A DNA stretch of 64,000 bases from Isoetes taiwanensis (lineage: Eukaryota > Streptophyta > Lycopodiopsida > Isoetales > Isoetaceae). How positions within the stretch are numbered: position 1 is the first letter of the stretch; every line of letters starts with the position of its first letter. The stretch lies in NCBI GenBank assembly GCA_021234155.1, contig JAJEKV010000113.1:308001-372000 (forward strand), read 5' to 3'. Shown in pieces: positions 11,620-23,300 of this stretch. The notes under the pieces were generated by a model that was not told where the DNA came from, made no database searches, and saw nothing but the letters and a program-made list of their open reading frames with translations. Both the position numbers and the translations under genes were made by a program.

Positions 11620-14239
11620 CTTATGGAAACCTCTGCTTTCACAATTATAAGGAGAGGAATAGAATTTCGCGTGTGGATTTCTAAAGGGGCCTACTCTTGA
11701 ACTTTGGAGCTCTTTGATTATTCAAAGGTTTTTCCCGCATAAATGTGTTCTTCTCTAATTCACCTTTGTGCCCCGCAAAGATTGATTTCGAGGTTCAAAT
11801 CATCGATTCTTGGGCTAGAGGAATTTGTGGGTTCGAATGCGCTTGGTCCAACAGGACATTCGAGTCTATTGTAATTGGTTGGATTATTTGATTTCTTTGA
11901 AGTTTTCTCCCCTAAAGATCCCCACCCAATTTGAAGGAATTTCTCCTTAAATTTCTTTGAATTGTATGAGGATCTCCTTGCAATCAGCTTTACAAAGATG
12001 TTAGGCTTCCTGATCATCTTTGTTTAATTTTGTTTCATTCCAATGGTTTCATATCCCCTGCTTCCGGTTAATTTTTCCCCTTTTCAATTGTTAAAAAGTT
12101 TTGCATGAACTTTTGTTGTTTCTCCCTGATTTTGTCACAATGGTCACAAATTCTCCGAAAAACCCTAAACATTTGGCTCTACTTCACGATTCACAAGACC
12201 TTCCAAATTCCGATCGATCCGCCATACTCCCTAAATTGATTTCCTACCAAAATCAACCCTCCGATACCATCCTCTTTGGTAACTTTGATAATTTGTCGCC
12301 CCCCTTTCCTTTATGGATCCGATCTCTCACGGTTCCTCATTGGGACAATTTATCTCATGATCCTGATCATAGGGTATTCTCCATCCCCTAAACCCTCGCT
12401 ACTCAAATTCCCATCCCATATGGTGTTGCAAGAGGCCGCCCGGAGGTTCGCACGGATGATGAACTAGATGAAAGGCTCAAGCGTACAAGAATTCCATATC
12501 TAAAAGAGCGGAAAATGAAGATTTATCAAGGTATTTCCTTAAATCTTCCCCGTCGTGCATTCAAAAAATAGATGCTCTTTCAAATTCTCACAGAATCATC
12601 AAAGTTCAGAAATGTGGAATTAAGCTTGAAAAATTGTGGGCCTTCCTTCTCAGCCTTTTAACAAAGGGATTCTAATTCAAGCTATCTATTGGCTCAATTA
12701 CCCCTACATTTATGCTTGAATGTGGAACTCCAGATCGGCCAATTTCTTTTCTCAACTATGGGCCTATGACCTATGATACTTCTCAATTGTCCTTTCTCAA
12801 ATGGCATCCTAAGCTTGACATTGATCAAATGAATAATCTTTGCATTGCCTCCTCATCTCTTTTGGCCTCAATCCTATTTATTGGGATGAAGAATGCTTCA
12901 AACTCTTGTTCAATTCAATTGGAACTTATATATCTATCAATATTCCCCCGCCAAATCTCCAAGAAGCTTTGTTCAGCTTTTGACCTTTCAAAGGACATCC
13001 CCTTTCCATTCCATTTATAGATGCCTTTGGTTTTGAATCTCAATTAAACCTTAGATGGTCTGGTTTGCCCTCAACATGTCGAAATGCTTCCACAGTGCAT
13101 TTTTGGTACTGATTGCAAAACTTCAAATGTAAGACCCTCACATTGACACATTCCAACAGGGGACATGAGACTCAAGAAACTCAAACTCATGCTCAAAGCA
13201 AGGCTTACACTCAAAAGGATTCTCGATGAGAAACAAGTAGATCAAGATGATCCGATCACTACAAAAGGAAATTCTAGTAAGGATACTCAATTTCGTGAGC
13301 CCGCCAAAAAGTGACAGTTCAAGTGGACTAAAGTAAATGGTAGCTATAAGAGAATTCAAAGAAATAAGGCAGCTAGGGAGGAGGAAAGAGACAGAGAAAA
13401 AAGGGTGAAACCAAGACTTTCAAATAGTGCAAAATATAATATGCCTTTATCTATGGGTGAGCCTAAGTCATAGTTAAAGGAAATGTGATTGGGAAAGCTA
13501 CCCAAAGCACAGACAAGTTAAATTTCACTGAAAGAAATAATTAAAGAGGATAAAGGAAAGCTCAATGCTCATATAATCTTATGGATTTCCCAATCAAAAA
13601 TATAAGTAAGAGGGGTCATTAGATATGAAATCTCTGACAAAGCAAAAGTTCCAACCGAATTCAAGTCGTGAATTCACAATTGAAAATTCCATTGCCGCAA
13701 GATCGAAAACATCAAAGCAAAGAAAGAAATCACATGATATTAAAAAGGATTCTAATCTAGCTAGCAGCTCAAGTCAAACCACTAAAGACTTGACTCAAGA
13801 GTTAGCACAGCAGCAAGACAACTTACAGATCAACTCTCGAAATCCTTTTCAGGTATTATCTGACCTTAATAGTAATCTAGATCCTGAATTAAATAAAAGT
13901 AAGGTATGTGCTTCTTCTCACATTTGCCCCTCATCTGCTCCCTTAAAAGAATCCACAGCTATCCATAACCTACCAGCTAATACAAACACTGTTGAATTGC
14001 CTTCCTTGATTGATCTGGACTTTCAACTGGTAGCAAGTCCTTGCAACCCTTTGAATATATCCAACAAGTTTATTGAACAGATGGCCTCTCTGCAAGACCA
14101 TACCTCACATTCTTCAGATACAATAGATACAAAGATGGATTTTGACTCTGTGGCTGATCCTGAGATGGTTCCCCGACACTCCCGAGGATATGCAAAATAT
14201 GGAGCTTCAAGAGAAAGCAACACCTGTGCAAGTTCTTAA
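11620..14239 (+). pseudogene. LINE-A ORF1 remnants
   Basis: Broken reading with stretches such as PPFPLWIRSLTVPHW near 12297-12345 that resemble the plant L1 ORF1 central domain (DUF4283-like, usually followed by a zinc knuckle), WHPKLDIDQMNNLCI near 12802, and a 204-codon low-complexity Ser/Lys/Asn-rich frame at 13625-14239 that would be the C-terminal tail. In the family ORF1 binds the RNA and helps package it. Assignment rests on position and composition more than on motifs. Confidence 0.55.
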
Positions 14240-14563
14240 TTCTCGCTCCTTTAAACAACTATAAAAATGCTATGTTTCATTTCTATCCGTGGGGTTGTTC
14301 TCGATCATTCCGATAGTGAGGGATATGGGAGTGATAAGGAAAATTGGGACAAAGAAGAATTCTTAAATGAAAATCTTAGTACTGATCCTATACATGTGAA
14401 ATCCCAACCTATGAAAAAATCAGTCAGAAAAGATAAGTTTTAAAATGATGTGGTTTTATCCGTTTCAATAAAACTCCAGCTCAAAACACTAGAAGTAAAA
14501 AAAATCCGTAAAAAATCAGGCTCTAGATCCTTCCTTCTCTATATCCCTCTCTTCTCTCATTGA

Positions 14564-15712
14564 TATGAAGATTCTTTCTTGGAATCTCGTGGGAATCAAA
14601 GGCCCTCTTAAAAGGAGAAGAGCCATTGCTCAAATTAGACAAGATAATGTCGACATCATTATCCTTCAAGAACTGAAACTTCCTCCTTTGAATGTAGTAA
14701 CTTAGGGAGTGGATTTATCCTAATTCTACCTCTATTTGGATCAGCTATCCGAGCAAGTGGTGGAATGGCCATTATCCGGAAGAAAGATATCATTCACTCC
14801 TCCTTCTATAATAGTCCTCAAGAGCCCCTGGCAAGCCATGATTTGCTTCTTGTTTCCAATTCCAGATTTGGCATTATCAATGTCTATGCTCCCACCTCCC
14901 CTAAAGATAGGGAACCAATTTGGGCTGAAATTAATTCCTGGCTGAATTCTCAACCTCTTGATAACTGGATTATTGCTGGTGACTTCAACAATACTCCATC
15001 TTGGGATCTTAAGTTAAGAAATAAAATCAATATGTCCAGAACAGAAAAGGAGAATTGGGATACTCTTATTGCTGATAATAACCTGATCTATATCCCATCC
15101 TCTACTGCCACCTACACTTGGTCAAATAAACAAAAGGATAAAGCAAGAGTTTTCTGCACCTTGGACAGATTTTATGTCTCCAATCCTTCTGCTTCCTACT
15201 GGGACAATAGCTTTGTTACAAGTGATGAAGGAACTTCCATTTCTGACCATCAGCCTCAATTCCTCCATACCTCTCATGTCATTAATATTAAAAGAGAAGG
15301 GAGCACGCCTTACAAGTTTAATTCCTCTCTGTTGGAAAATGAGAAATTTTGCTCTCAATTCAGATCCTTTTATGAGACTCTCTCCAATAATTCAAATCAA
15401 TTGCCCTCTATGAAATGTTTCTACTCGAAGATCAAACAAGTCAAAGGGTGGATTAAAAACTGGTCTAAAACTATCAAGGAGGAGAGAAGTAAGGAAAGAA
15501 ACCAGCTCTTAATGTATATGAAGGATATTAGGTCTCTTCTTCAGAATGATCCTTCTAACTATAATCTTCATGTAGGTGAGGAAATTTTAGAGAGAAGAAT
15601 TAAGAATATTGAGGAGATAGAAGCTAAGGGCTCAGCTATTAGATGCAAAATTAAGTATACTAATGAAATGGACTCGCTCCTCAAAATTCTTCTTCGTGGT
15701 TGCCAAGAGTAG
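14564..15712 (+). pseudogene. LINE-A ORF2, AP-endonuclease part
   Basis: ORF2 starts at ATG 14564 with MKILSWNLVGIKGPLKRRRA, the endonuclease N-terminal motif (SWNxxG), followed by IILQELK. A stop and frameshift near 14700-14760 interrupt it. The main frame (14765-15712) holds GIINVYAPTS, WIIAGDFNNTPSWDL (catalytic GDFN), TYTWSN, LDRFYVS and SISDHQP (catalytic SDH). In the family this enzyme nicks target DNA so that RT can prime. The later part is Lys/Glu-rich linker. Confidence 0.85.
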
Positions 15713-16129
15713 GGTTCTTAGAAACTCCATTGTTTGAGACTATCGATGATCGTGGTAACAATTATAATACTCATTCGATATTGCTAAATTCTTCAAGAGC
15801 GATATATGGATATCTTTAGTGCCAAGCCAATTGATCCCAACATGGCCTCGGGTAATGAGTTTATTTCCATTGTGGATTCTATTCTTCCCGAGCCAAGGGA
15901 AATCATGGACGATGCTATCATTGCCATTCCATCTCACAATGAGATTTATGAGATTCTAAATTCCTTCAAAGAAAGGTAAATCTCCCCCGGGCCGATGGCC
16001 TTCCCCGCTGAATTCTACATCAAGTTCGGGATATTCTAAAAAATGATGTTATCTCCCTTGTCCATGCCTTCTGAATGACAATCATTTACATCCTTCAATT
16101 TCCAAAGGGCTTTATCTCTCCGATACCTA

Positions 16130-17150
16130 AAGTTGACCATCCTTCCAAGTTTCGTGACTGAGACCCATCTCTCTCACCAACACTACTTATAAGCTCAGTA
16201 TAAGATCATTGCCATGAGAATCAAGAGCTTTCTTCAAACTAATATTAGCCAAAATCAATCAGCCTTCCTTCCAAATAGATATATCTTGGATAATTATGTG
16301 GCTGCTATGGAAGGTCTTCATTGGAACAAAATCTCGAATCGTAATTGTATTCTACTCAAGCCGGATTTTAAAAGAGCCTTTGACTCGTGGAGGTGGGATT
16401 TCTTGGATTTTGCTATGACTAAATTGGGCTTTCATCCCAAACTCATGAATCTTATACATGGCTTAAACTCGAGGGTCCAATTCTCAGCTTCTCATCAATG
16501 GAGTCCCTCACTTTTTTTTTTCTCTCTCTTGTGGAGTTAGACAAGGATGTCCTCTAGCTCCTTATCTTTTTCTTGTGGCTGCTGAACTTTTAACTAAGGT
16601 CACTCTTCATTATCAGAATTCTGCTCAATTGAAAGGTTTGAATCTTCCAAACTCTGATAATAGTATTTCCATTCTTCAATATGCTGATGATACCTTTTCC
16701 TTCCTGGATACTGATCTTCACAATATCAATGTTTTCCTTAAGATTCTAAGACAATTCTCTGCTGCCTCTGGTATCCAATTGAATTTGGGTAAAAGTATGA
16801 TCATTGGTGACCTCAATACTCCCCGCTCTAGCCGGTATTAATGTTCTCATTACTAATCGCAAACCAAATTACTGGGATTGCCTATAGCTTTGAATCATAG
16901 CATCAAAGGCCTTTGGGATCCAATTATTTCGAGAATCAAAAAGAAGCTGAAAAATTATGGGAATTATCTCTCTCTTGCAGGTAGATCTATCATTGCTAAT
17001 GCTGTTCTTACTAGTTCTCATGTCTACTTTTCTACAGCTCTAGTAGCCCCCAAATATGTTTATTTGGAGCTTGAGAAGATAATTAGGAATTTCATCTGGA
17101 AAGGAAGTCATCCGTCAATTGAACTCTATATGTAAGCCTAAAGTCTCCGG
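16130..17150 (+). pseudogene. LINE-A ORF2, reverse transcriptase part
   Basis: Split over three frames. QNQSAFLPNRYILDN and LLKPDFKRAFDS (RT motif A, catalytic Asp) lie in 16214-16540; a poly(T) slip near 16508-16520 breaks the frame; GVRQGCPLAPYLF then follows near 16537; ISILQYADDTFSF (motif C, YADD) is near 16668-16700; then SGIQLNLGKS. 16878-17135 is the thumb-like region ending FIWKG. All catalytic residues I can see are kept but no continuous frame exists. Confidence 0.85.
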
Positions 17151-17459
17151 AGGGTTAGGTTGCAAGAATCTTTTATCCAAGCTCAATCCCTTGTCGGCAA
17201 GCTTGTTTGGAAAGCAATTCATGGGAATCGGGCCCCGCTGCTATATTTTTATCGTATTGGATTTCTAAGTCGCCTTTGTGGTCACCCCCTCTATCCATCA
17301 TCTGCTTCCTCATTCTGCCTTCAATCAACTGAAACCAGGTCCCAGCATTTCCCCTCTTATGCATAATCTCATCAAGGCTTGGAATGCTATTTCTCCTAAT
17401 TTTCATTTCATTAAAAGAGAAGAGTTACATTCTGATGTTCCAATCTTCCGAACCCAATC

Positions 17460-18272
17460 ATGATCGAAAGCAAAATTCTCCTCGCTCTAGCTATCAAGCA
17501 TCCCGTGATCTATAAGAAATGGCATGAGGCTGGTTTTGTCTATATCAGAGACATGTTTGTAAGTGGTAGAATCATTTCGTGGACTAGACTGAAAAGTATT
17601 ATTAAAGGCACCTCCTCTGATAAGAAAATTTATTCCTTTATCAAACCTTTCCTTTCAAACTTATCTGTTAATTCTGGCAAAAGTGACTGGAGAGTAAATG
17701 ATAAAGGGGATTATAAAGTGAAAAATGTTTATAATGCCATGACTTCCAACATTGAGGGGTGTAAAGCTATGCTGAAATGGTCTATTACTTATGATCAGCT
17801 TAAAAAGCTATTTCATAATGTCTGGCATTCATATTGTCCTCCAAAAGTCTCCTATTTTATTTGGCTCATTGCTAATGGCAGTTTAAACAATCTGGTCTCC
17901 ATGTCCAGAAATAACCCTAATATTTCTGCTAATTGCCCTTTAGCTTGTAATAGGCCTGAGGACATGTGCCATATTTTCTTCTGTAGTACCCTAAATGGTT
18001 TCTGGTCTTGGTTCACAGATAAATTTGGGATTGATATTAATCAGGATCTTATGTCCCTATTGAGTCATGATAATAATTTTGTCAGTACAGTTATTAATAT
18101 TGCCCTTTGGAACATTTGGAAAGCAAGGAATCGAGTGTTATATGGTAAAAAGAATGTGTCCATCTTCTGGATAAAATTGCACATAAAAAGAAATTTGGTG
18201 CTAATTTTGACAGGAAATGGGAAGACTATGGTTTGTATAGGGGTCACTTTGATTTGTTTGCTTCCAATCTAA
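17460..18272 (+). pseudogene. LINE-A ORF2, C-terminal zf-RVT part
   Basis: 270-codon frame. SDWRVNDKGDYKVKNVYNAM, then the zf-RVT region with VWHSYCPPKVSYFIWLIANG, NCPLACNRPEDMCHIFFCS (Cys/His pattern) and ALWNIWKARNRVLYG. This domain closes the ORF2 of plant L1 elements. The frame runs past the conserved end into sequence that looks untranslated, so its last 40 codons may not be native. Confidence 0.85.
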
Positions 18273-19137
18273 ATGTGGTGGATTCTAACTTATTTCTTTC
18301 TGATGATCCTAGAGTATCTTAATTTCCTACGAGGAGAAGGAAGCAATAAATTTGATTCCAGCAACTCTCCTTTCAGTCAGAGATCTCGGGATCAGGTCAT
18401 GGAAAATGACATTGCCACTTCAATGGAGTCTTTCCTGATGAAAAGAGGACGTAAGAGTTACAATAAGGAAAGTGAAGACTTGTGGGCGAGTATATTTTGT
18501 AGGGAGGTCATCCAGATCCACCTCTTGTGGAAATTCCTATCAGCCAATAACTGAATTTTCACATAAGCTCAGCTCTCAAGATATAGAACACTATATTACA
18601 GCCATAAGTTACTGGCTGATCTATATGGATCACTGCTAATTCTTCTTGAGGACAAGGATATGTTTCGACTCTGCTACTATAATGATTGGCCCCTTGTTCA
18701 ATACTTCTTTGGATCCACAGATGCCTTTAATGCCTACTTCAACTCTTACTTTTCAGATCACTGCTGAATTCCCTGTCCATCTGGCCTGCAAATCAAGAAG
18801 CATATACTGGCTTTTATTTAATTTAGTTCTGGTTTACTTTTTTGGTGGATTATTTGGCAGGTTCATAATCCTTCGAGAATCTTCTACAATCTTCAGTTCC
18901 GGGAAAGCGAATTACTATTTACCTACTTTCACTACATTCTCCTACGGGTGACTGCTGTTTGATCTACTTCCTAAAGTGCAGACCTCATTTTGCACTCTGT
19001 TTACGCTCAGTTATCAATTGCTGGATTTGACTATATTTTTGATATGCTTTTCATAAAAGCATACTTTTGCTATGTATTTTGAGATTTCATAATTAATGAT
19101 AAAACCAACTCTTACTTTCAAAAAAAAAAAAAAAAAC

Positions 19138-20389
19138 CTTTTAAATCTGTTATCCAGACTTTTTACCTCTTTAGACCTTTTCAAGGAACTAATTTGGTAC
19201 AATATGCAGCCCTAAAAAAAGTCAGGTGTCCAATTTTTTTTTTTTTTTTTTTTTTGAAGGTAAGAATTTTTTGTATTGAACATATTGGAAGAATTACAAT
19301 ACAAAGATCCCTCATGGATCAGATATGAATAAAGTACAAAGGATCCCTCATGGATCTGAATCATGTCTGCAGCTATAGTACTCATACGGCTCTCTCAACC
19401 TCTTCTTCTATCCAACTAATACTACAGTATGAACATCTTCTTAGCTAAATAGAATACTACAGGAGTTAAATCCGCATTTTCCACAAGTTGTAGACAAATC
19501 TTGAATGCTTCAAGAACCTCTTGCAAATTTAGAAATGAAGAGAAAAGAGACAAAGGGTAACCTGAACAATCTCCCGTACTGCTCAGAGAAGCTAATATGC
19601 TTCGAACTATGATCCAATTCTGCAGTTTTGCTACCAAATGTGAGATTGAAAGGAGATGCTGCATTGTCGGGAAGTGCCAGTCGGCCAACCTGCAATAGGC
19701 TAGACACACAGCCCAGCCACCAAAACTCCCCTAAAGTTTGGCTCATGATATCTCCGGTCTTGATATGGAAGCCGTCTTCCCCGACACCATCGCCTCCCCT
19801 AGCTCGGCAATATCAAACAATCTGACATCCTGTTTTAAAAAGCGTAAAATTGTGACCAAGAACTTGGTTAATCGCTCTTTCCAAGAAAAACATCCCTAAA
19901 TCTTCCCGCTAGCAAGAAAGAGCAAGAGGAGGGGAAGAAAACCATCTGATCAGAGGATCCATCTAAAAAGACTGCCTAAGAAGACCCGAAACTGCTTTCT
20001 TTCTAATTCCTGCTTAAATCTGCTTCACCTTATAGGCTCCACGCCCTTTCAGTGTGATTTGCTTAAACAAAATCATCATTCTTGTTAAAAGACTGAAAGC
20101 AAAAGGCCACGTTAGTGGCTTACCAACACAAACCAGAAAGACCGCCTTGAAGCTGCTTCTGAATCAAAATCTGCAAATTCTTTCAAAAAAGAAACCCCAT
20201 GGCCATTGGCAAACCCCACTAGCATCAGATTAGGGATTCGGGTCTGCAAGGATGGCTGTAGCAGTGCCGGTCAGAGGAGAAAGAGGGCGGCCTCCTCCCC
20301 CTGTTGCCGCCCTAGCATCCTATAAGGCTCGGTGTCCAATTTTTAGGCCAAGACTATGTTCCCATTATGATAACATATTTTCGATGCCT
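19138..20389 (+). repeat. block A, left copy (split by a LINE insertion)
   Basis: 19138-19238 plus 20345-20389 together form a 146-bp block starting TTTTAAATCTGTTATCCAG and ending CATATTTTCGATGCCT. The same block stands uninterrupted at 26963-27106, on the far side of the R2 array, in direct orientation. Confidence 0.9.
19239..20330 (-). mobile_element. non-autonomous LINE (family C), 1.09 kb, with 14-bp target duplication
   Basis: Flanked by the exact duplication GGTGTCCAATTTTT at 19225-19238 and 20331-20344. Poly(T) at the left means a minus-strand poly(A) element. Its 5' end (20330 downward) has a GC-rich leader with GGCGGCAACAGGGGGAGG and an ATG followed by VSGKTASISRPE, typical of an L1 ORF1 start, but then runs within a few hundred bases into a 3' UTR with two CCATGAGGGATC repeats. 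The body of ORF1 and all of ORF2 are missing: an internally deleted LINE with both ends kept. Confidence 0.85.
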
Positions 20390-23300
20390 TTTTACATATT
20401 TTTCGATGCCTAGTAATGCCAAAAATAAGTGTTCATTTGGTCATGGGTTCAAACCTTGCCAATGTCACTTATATTTGGAAGTTGGTTACTAGGGGTATAC
20501 GATGATGACCCCCGACGTGGTAGAACTTAAAAGCTTATACATGTCCTCCACTTTGGCTTGGGACAAAAACTAGCTAGTTTGTAAAAAGACTAGTCTAGAC
20601 CAGTAAAACTTGGTTTACGTGACATCGCGGGCTGGTTTATCGTTATTTGTAAAAAGCCCTCTCGGTCCTAGGATGCCCGAAAAGTCATACGGCGGCGGCA
20701 CTAGGCTGGTGACGTTGGGTTCAACGATGCCCCTAGAGTTGCCCCTAGGATCCGAAAACTTCCTCAAGGTGGGATTGAATCCTGCCTACAAAGTGTGCAT
20801 GTATGGCCAAAGTTTTGCCCAACGGATGTGTGGTGAGTTGGTATAGGCCTAGTAATGCCAAAAATAAGTGTTCATTTGGTCATGGGTTCAAACCTTGCCA
20901 ATGTCACTTATATTTGGAAGTTGGTTACTAGGGGTATACGATGATGACCCCCGACGTGGTAGAACTTAAAAGCTTATACATGTCCTCCACTTTGGCTGCT
21001 CGTTGGCAGTGGGACAAAAACTAGCTAGTTTGTAAAAAGACTAGTCTAGACCAGTAAAACTTGGTTTACGTGACATCGTGGGCTGGTTTATCGGTTATTG
21101 TAAAAAGCCCTCGGTCCTAGGGATGCCCGAAAAAGTCATACGTGGCGGGCGGCACTAGGCTGGTGGACGTTGTTCAACGATGCCCCTAGAGTTGCCCCTA
21201 GGATCCGAAAACTTCCTCAAGGTGGGATTGAATCCTGCCTACAAAGTGTGCATGTATGGCCAAAGTTTTGCCCAACGGATGTGTGGTGAGTTGGTATAGG
21301 CCTAGTAATGCCAAAAATAAGTGTTCATTTGGTCATGGGTTCAAACCTTGCCAATGACACTTATATTTGAAGTTGGTTACTAGGGGTATCGATGATGACC
21401 CCGACGTGGTAGAACTTAAAAGCTTATACATGTCCTCCACTTTGGCTGCTCGTTGGCAGTGGGACAAAAACTAGCTAGTTTGTAAAAAGACTAGTCTAGA
21501 CCAGTAAAACTTGGTTTACAGATTACTGTGGCTGGTTTACTGGTTACTGTAAAAAGCCCTCTGGTCCTAGGATGCCCAGAAAGTCATACGTGGCAGGCGG
21601 CACTAGGCTGGTGACGTTGGGTTCAACGATGCCCCTAGAGTTGCCCCTAGGATCCGAAAACTTCCTCAAGGTGGGATTGAATCCCCGCCTACAAAGTGTG
21701 CATGTATGGCCAAAGTTTTGCCCAACGGATGTGTGGTGAGTTGGTATAGGCCTAGTAATGCCAAAAATAAGTGTTCATTTGGTCATGAGTTCAAACCTTG
21801 CCAATGTCACTTATATTTGGAAGTTGGTTACTAGGGGTATACGATGATGACCCCTCGACGGGTAGAACTTAAAAGCTTATACATGTCCTCCACTTTGGCT
21901 GCCGCTAAGGTTGTGGGACAAAAACTAGCTAGTTTGTAAAAGACTAGTCTAGACCAAGAAAAACTTGGTTTACGACATCGCGTGGCTGGTTTATTTCAGT
22001 TCTTGTAAAAAGCCCTCTGGTCCTAGGATGCCCAGAAAGTCATACGTGGCAGGCGGCACTAGGCTGGTGACGTTGGGTTCAACGATGCCCCTAGAGTTGC
22101 CCCTAGGGATCCGAAAACTTCCTCAAGGTGGGATTGAATCCTGCCTACAAAGTGTGCATGTATGGCCAAAGTTTTGCCCAACGGATGTGTGGTGAGTTGG
22201 TATAGGCCTAGTAATGCCAAAAATAAGTGTTTATTTGGTCATGGGTTCAAACCTTGCCAATGTCACTTATATTTGGAAGTTGGTTACTAGGGGTATACGA
22301 TGATGACCCCCGACGTGGTAGAACTTAAAAGCTTATACATGTCCTCCACTTTGGCTGCTCGGCAGTGGGACAAAAACTAGCTAGTTTGTAAAAAGACTAG
22401 TCTAGACCAGTAAAACTTGGTTTACAGATTACTGTGGCTGGTTTACTAGTTACTGTAAAAAGCCCTCTGGTCCTAGGATGCCCAGAAAGTCATACGTGGC
22501 AGGCGGCACTAGGCTGGTGACGTTGGGTTCAACGATGCCCCTAGAGTTGCCCCTAGGATCCGAAAACTTCCTCAAGGTGGGATTGAATCCTGCCTACAAA
22601 GTGTGCATGTATGGCCAAAGTTTTGCCCAACGGATGTGTGGTGAGTTGGTATAGGCCTAGTAATGCCAAAAATAAGTGTTCATTTGGTCATGGGTTCAAA
22701 CCTTGCCAATGTCACTTATATTTGGAAGTTGGTTACTAGGGGTATACGATGATGACCCCGACGGGTAGAACTTAAAAGCTTATACATGTCCTCCACTTTG
22801 GTCGCTTTCGTTGGCAAAGGGGACAAAAACTAGCTAGTTTGTAAAAGACTAGTCTAGACCAAGAAAACTTGGTTTACGTGATTCGCGTGGCTGGTTTATC
22901 GTTATTGTAAAAAGCCCTCCGGTCCTAGGATGCCCGGAAAGTCATACGTGGCGACGGCACTAGGCTGGTGACGTTGGGTTCAACGATGCCCCTAGAGTTG
23001 CCCCTAGGATCCTAAAACTTCCTCAAGGTGGGATTTAATCCTGCCTACAAAGTGTGCATGTATGGCCAAAGTTTTGCCCAACGGATGTGTGGTGAGTTGG
23101 TATAGGCCTAGTAATGCCAAAAATAAGTGTTCATTTGGTCATGGGTTCAAACCTTGCCAATGTCACTTATATTTGGAAGTTGGTTACTAGGGGTATACGA
23201 TGATGACCCCCGACGTGGTAGAACTTAAAAGCTTATACATGTCCTCCACTTTGGTCGCCGTTGGCGTGGGACAAAAACTAGCTAGTTTGTAAAAAGACTA

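Larger units (their letters stand above)
11348..19136 (+). mobile_element. L1-type LINE (family A), nearly full length, degenerate
   Basis: Starts directly at the copia LTR breakpoint and ends with a poly(A) run at 19120-19136. Order: 5' leader (11348-11620), ORF1 remnants, ORF2 with AP-endonuclease, reverse transcriptase and zf-RVT domain, then 3' UTR from about 18550. Length near 7.8 kb is typical of plant L1. The 4-5-bp duplication (A)GACG at 11344-11347 and 29316-29320 is the expected target duplication if the DNA at 19137-29291 arrived later inside the poly(A) tail. Confidence 0.8.
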
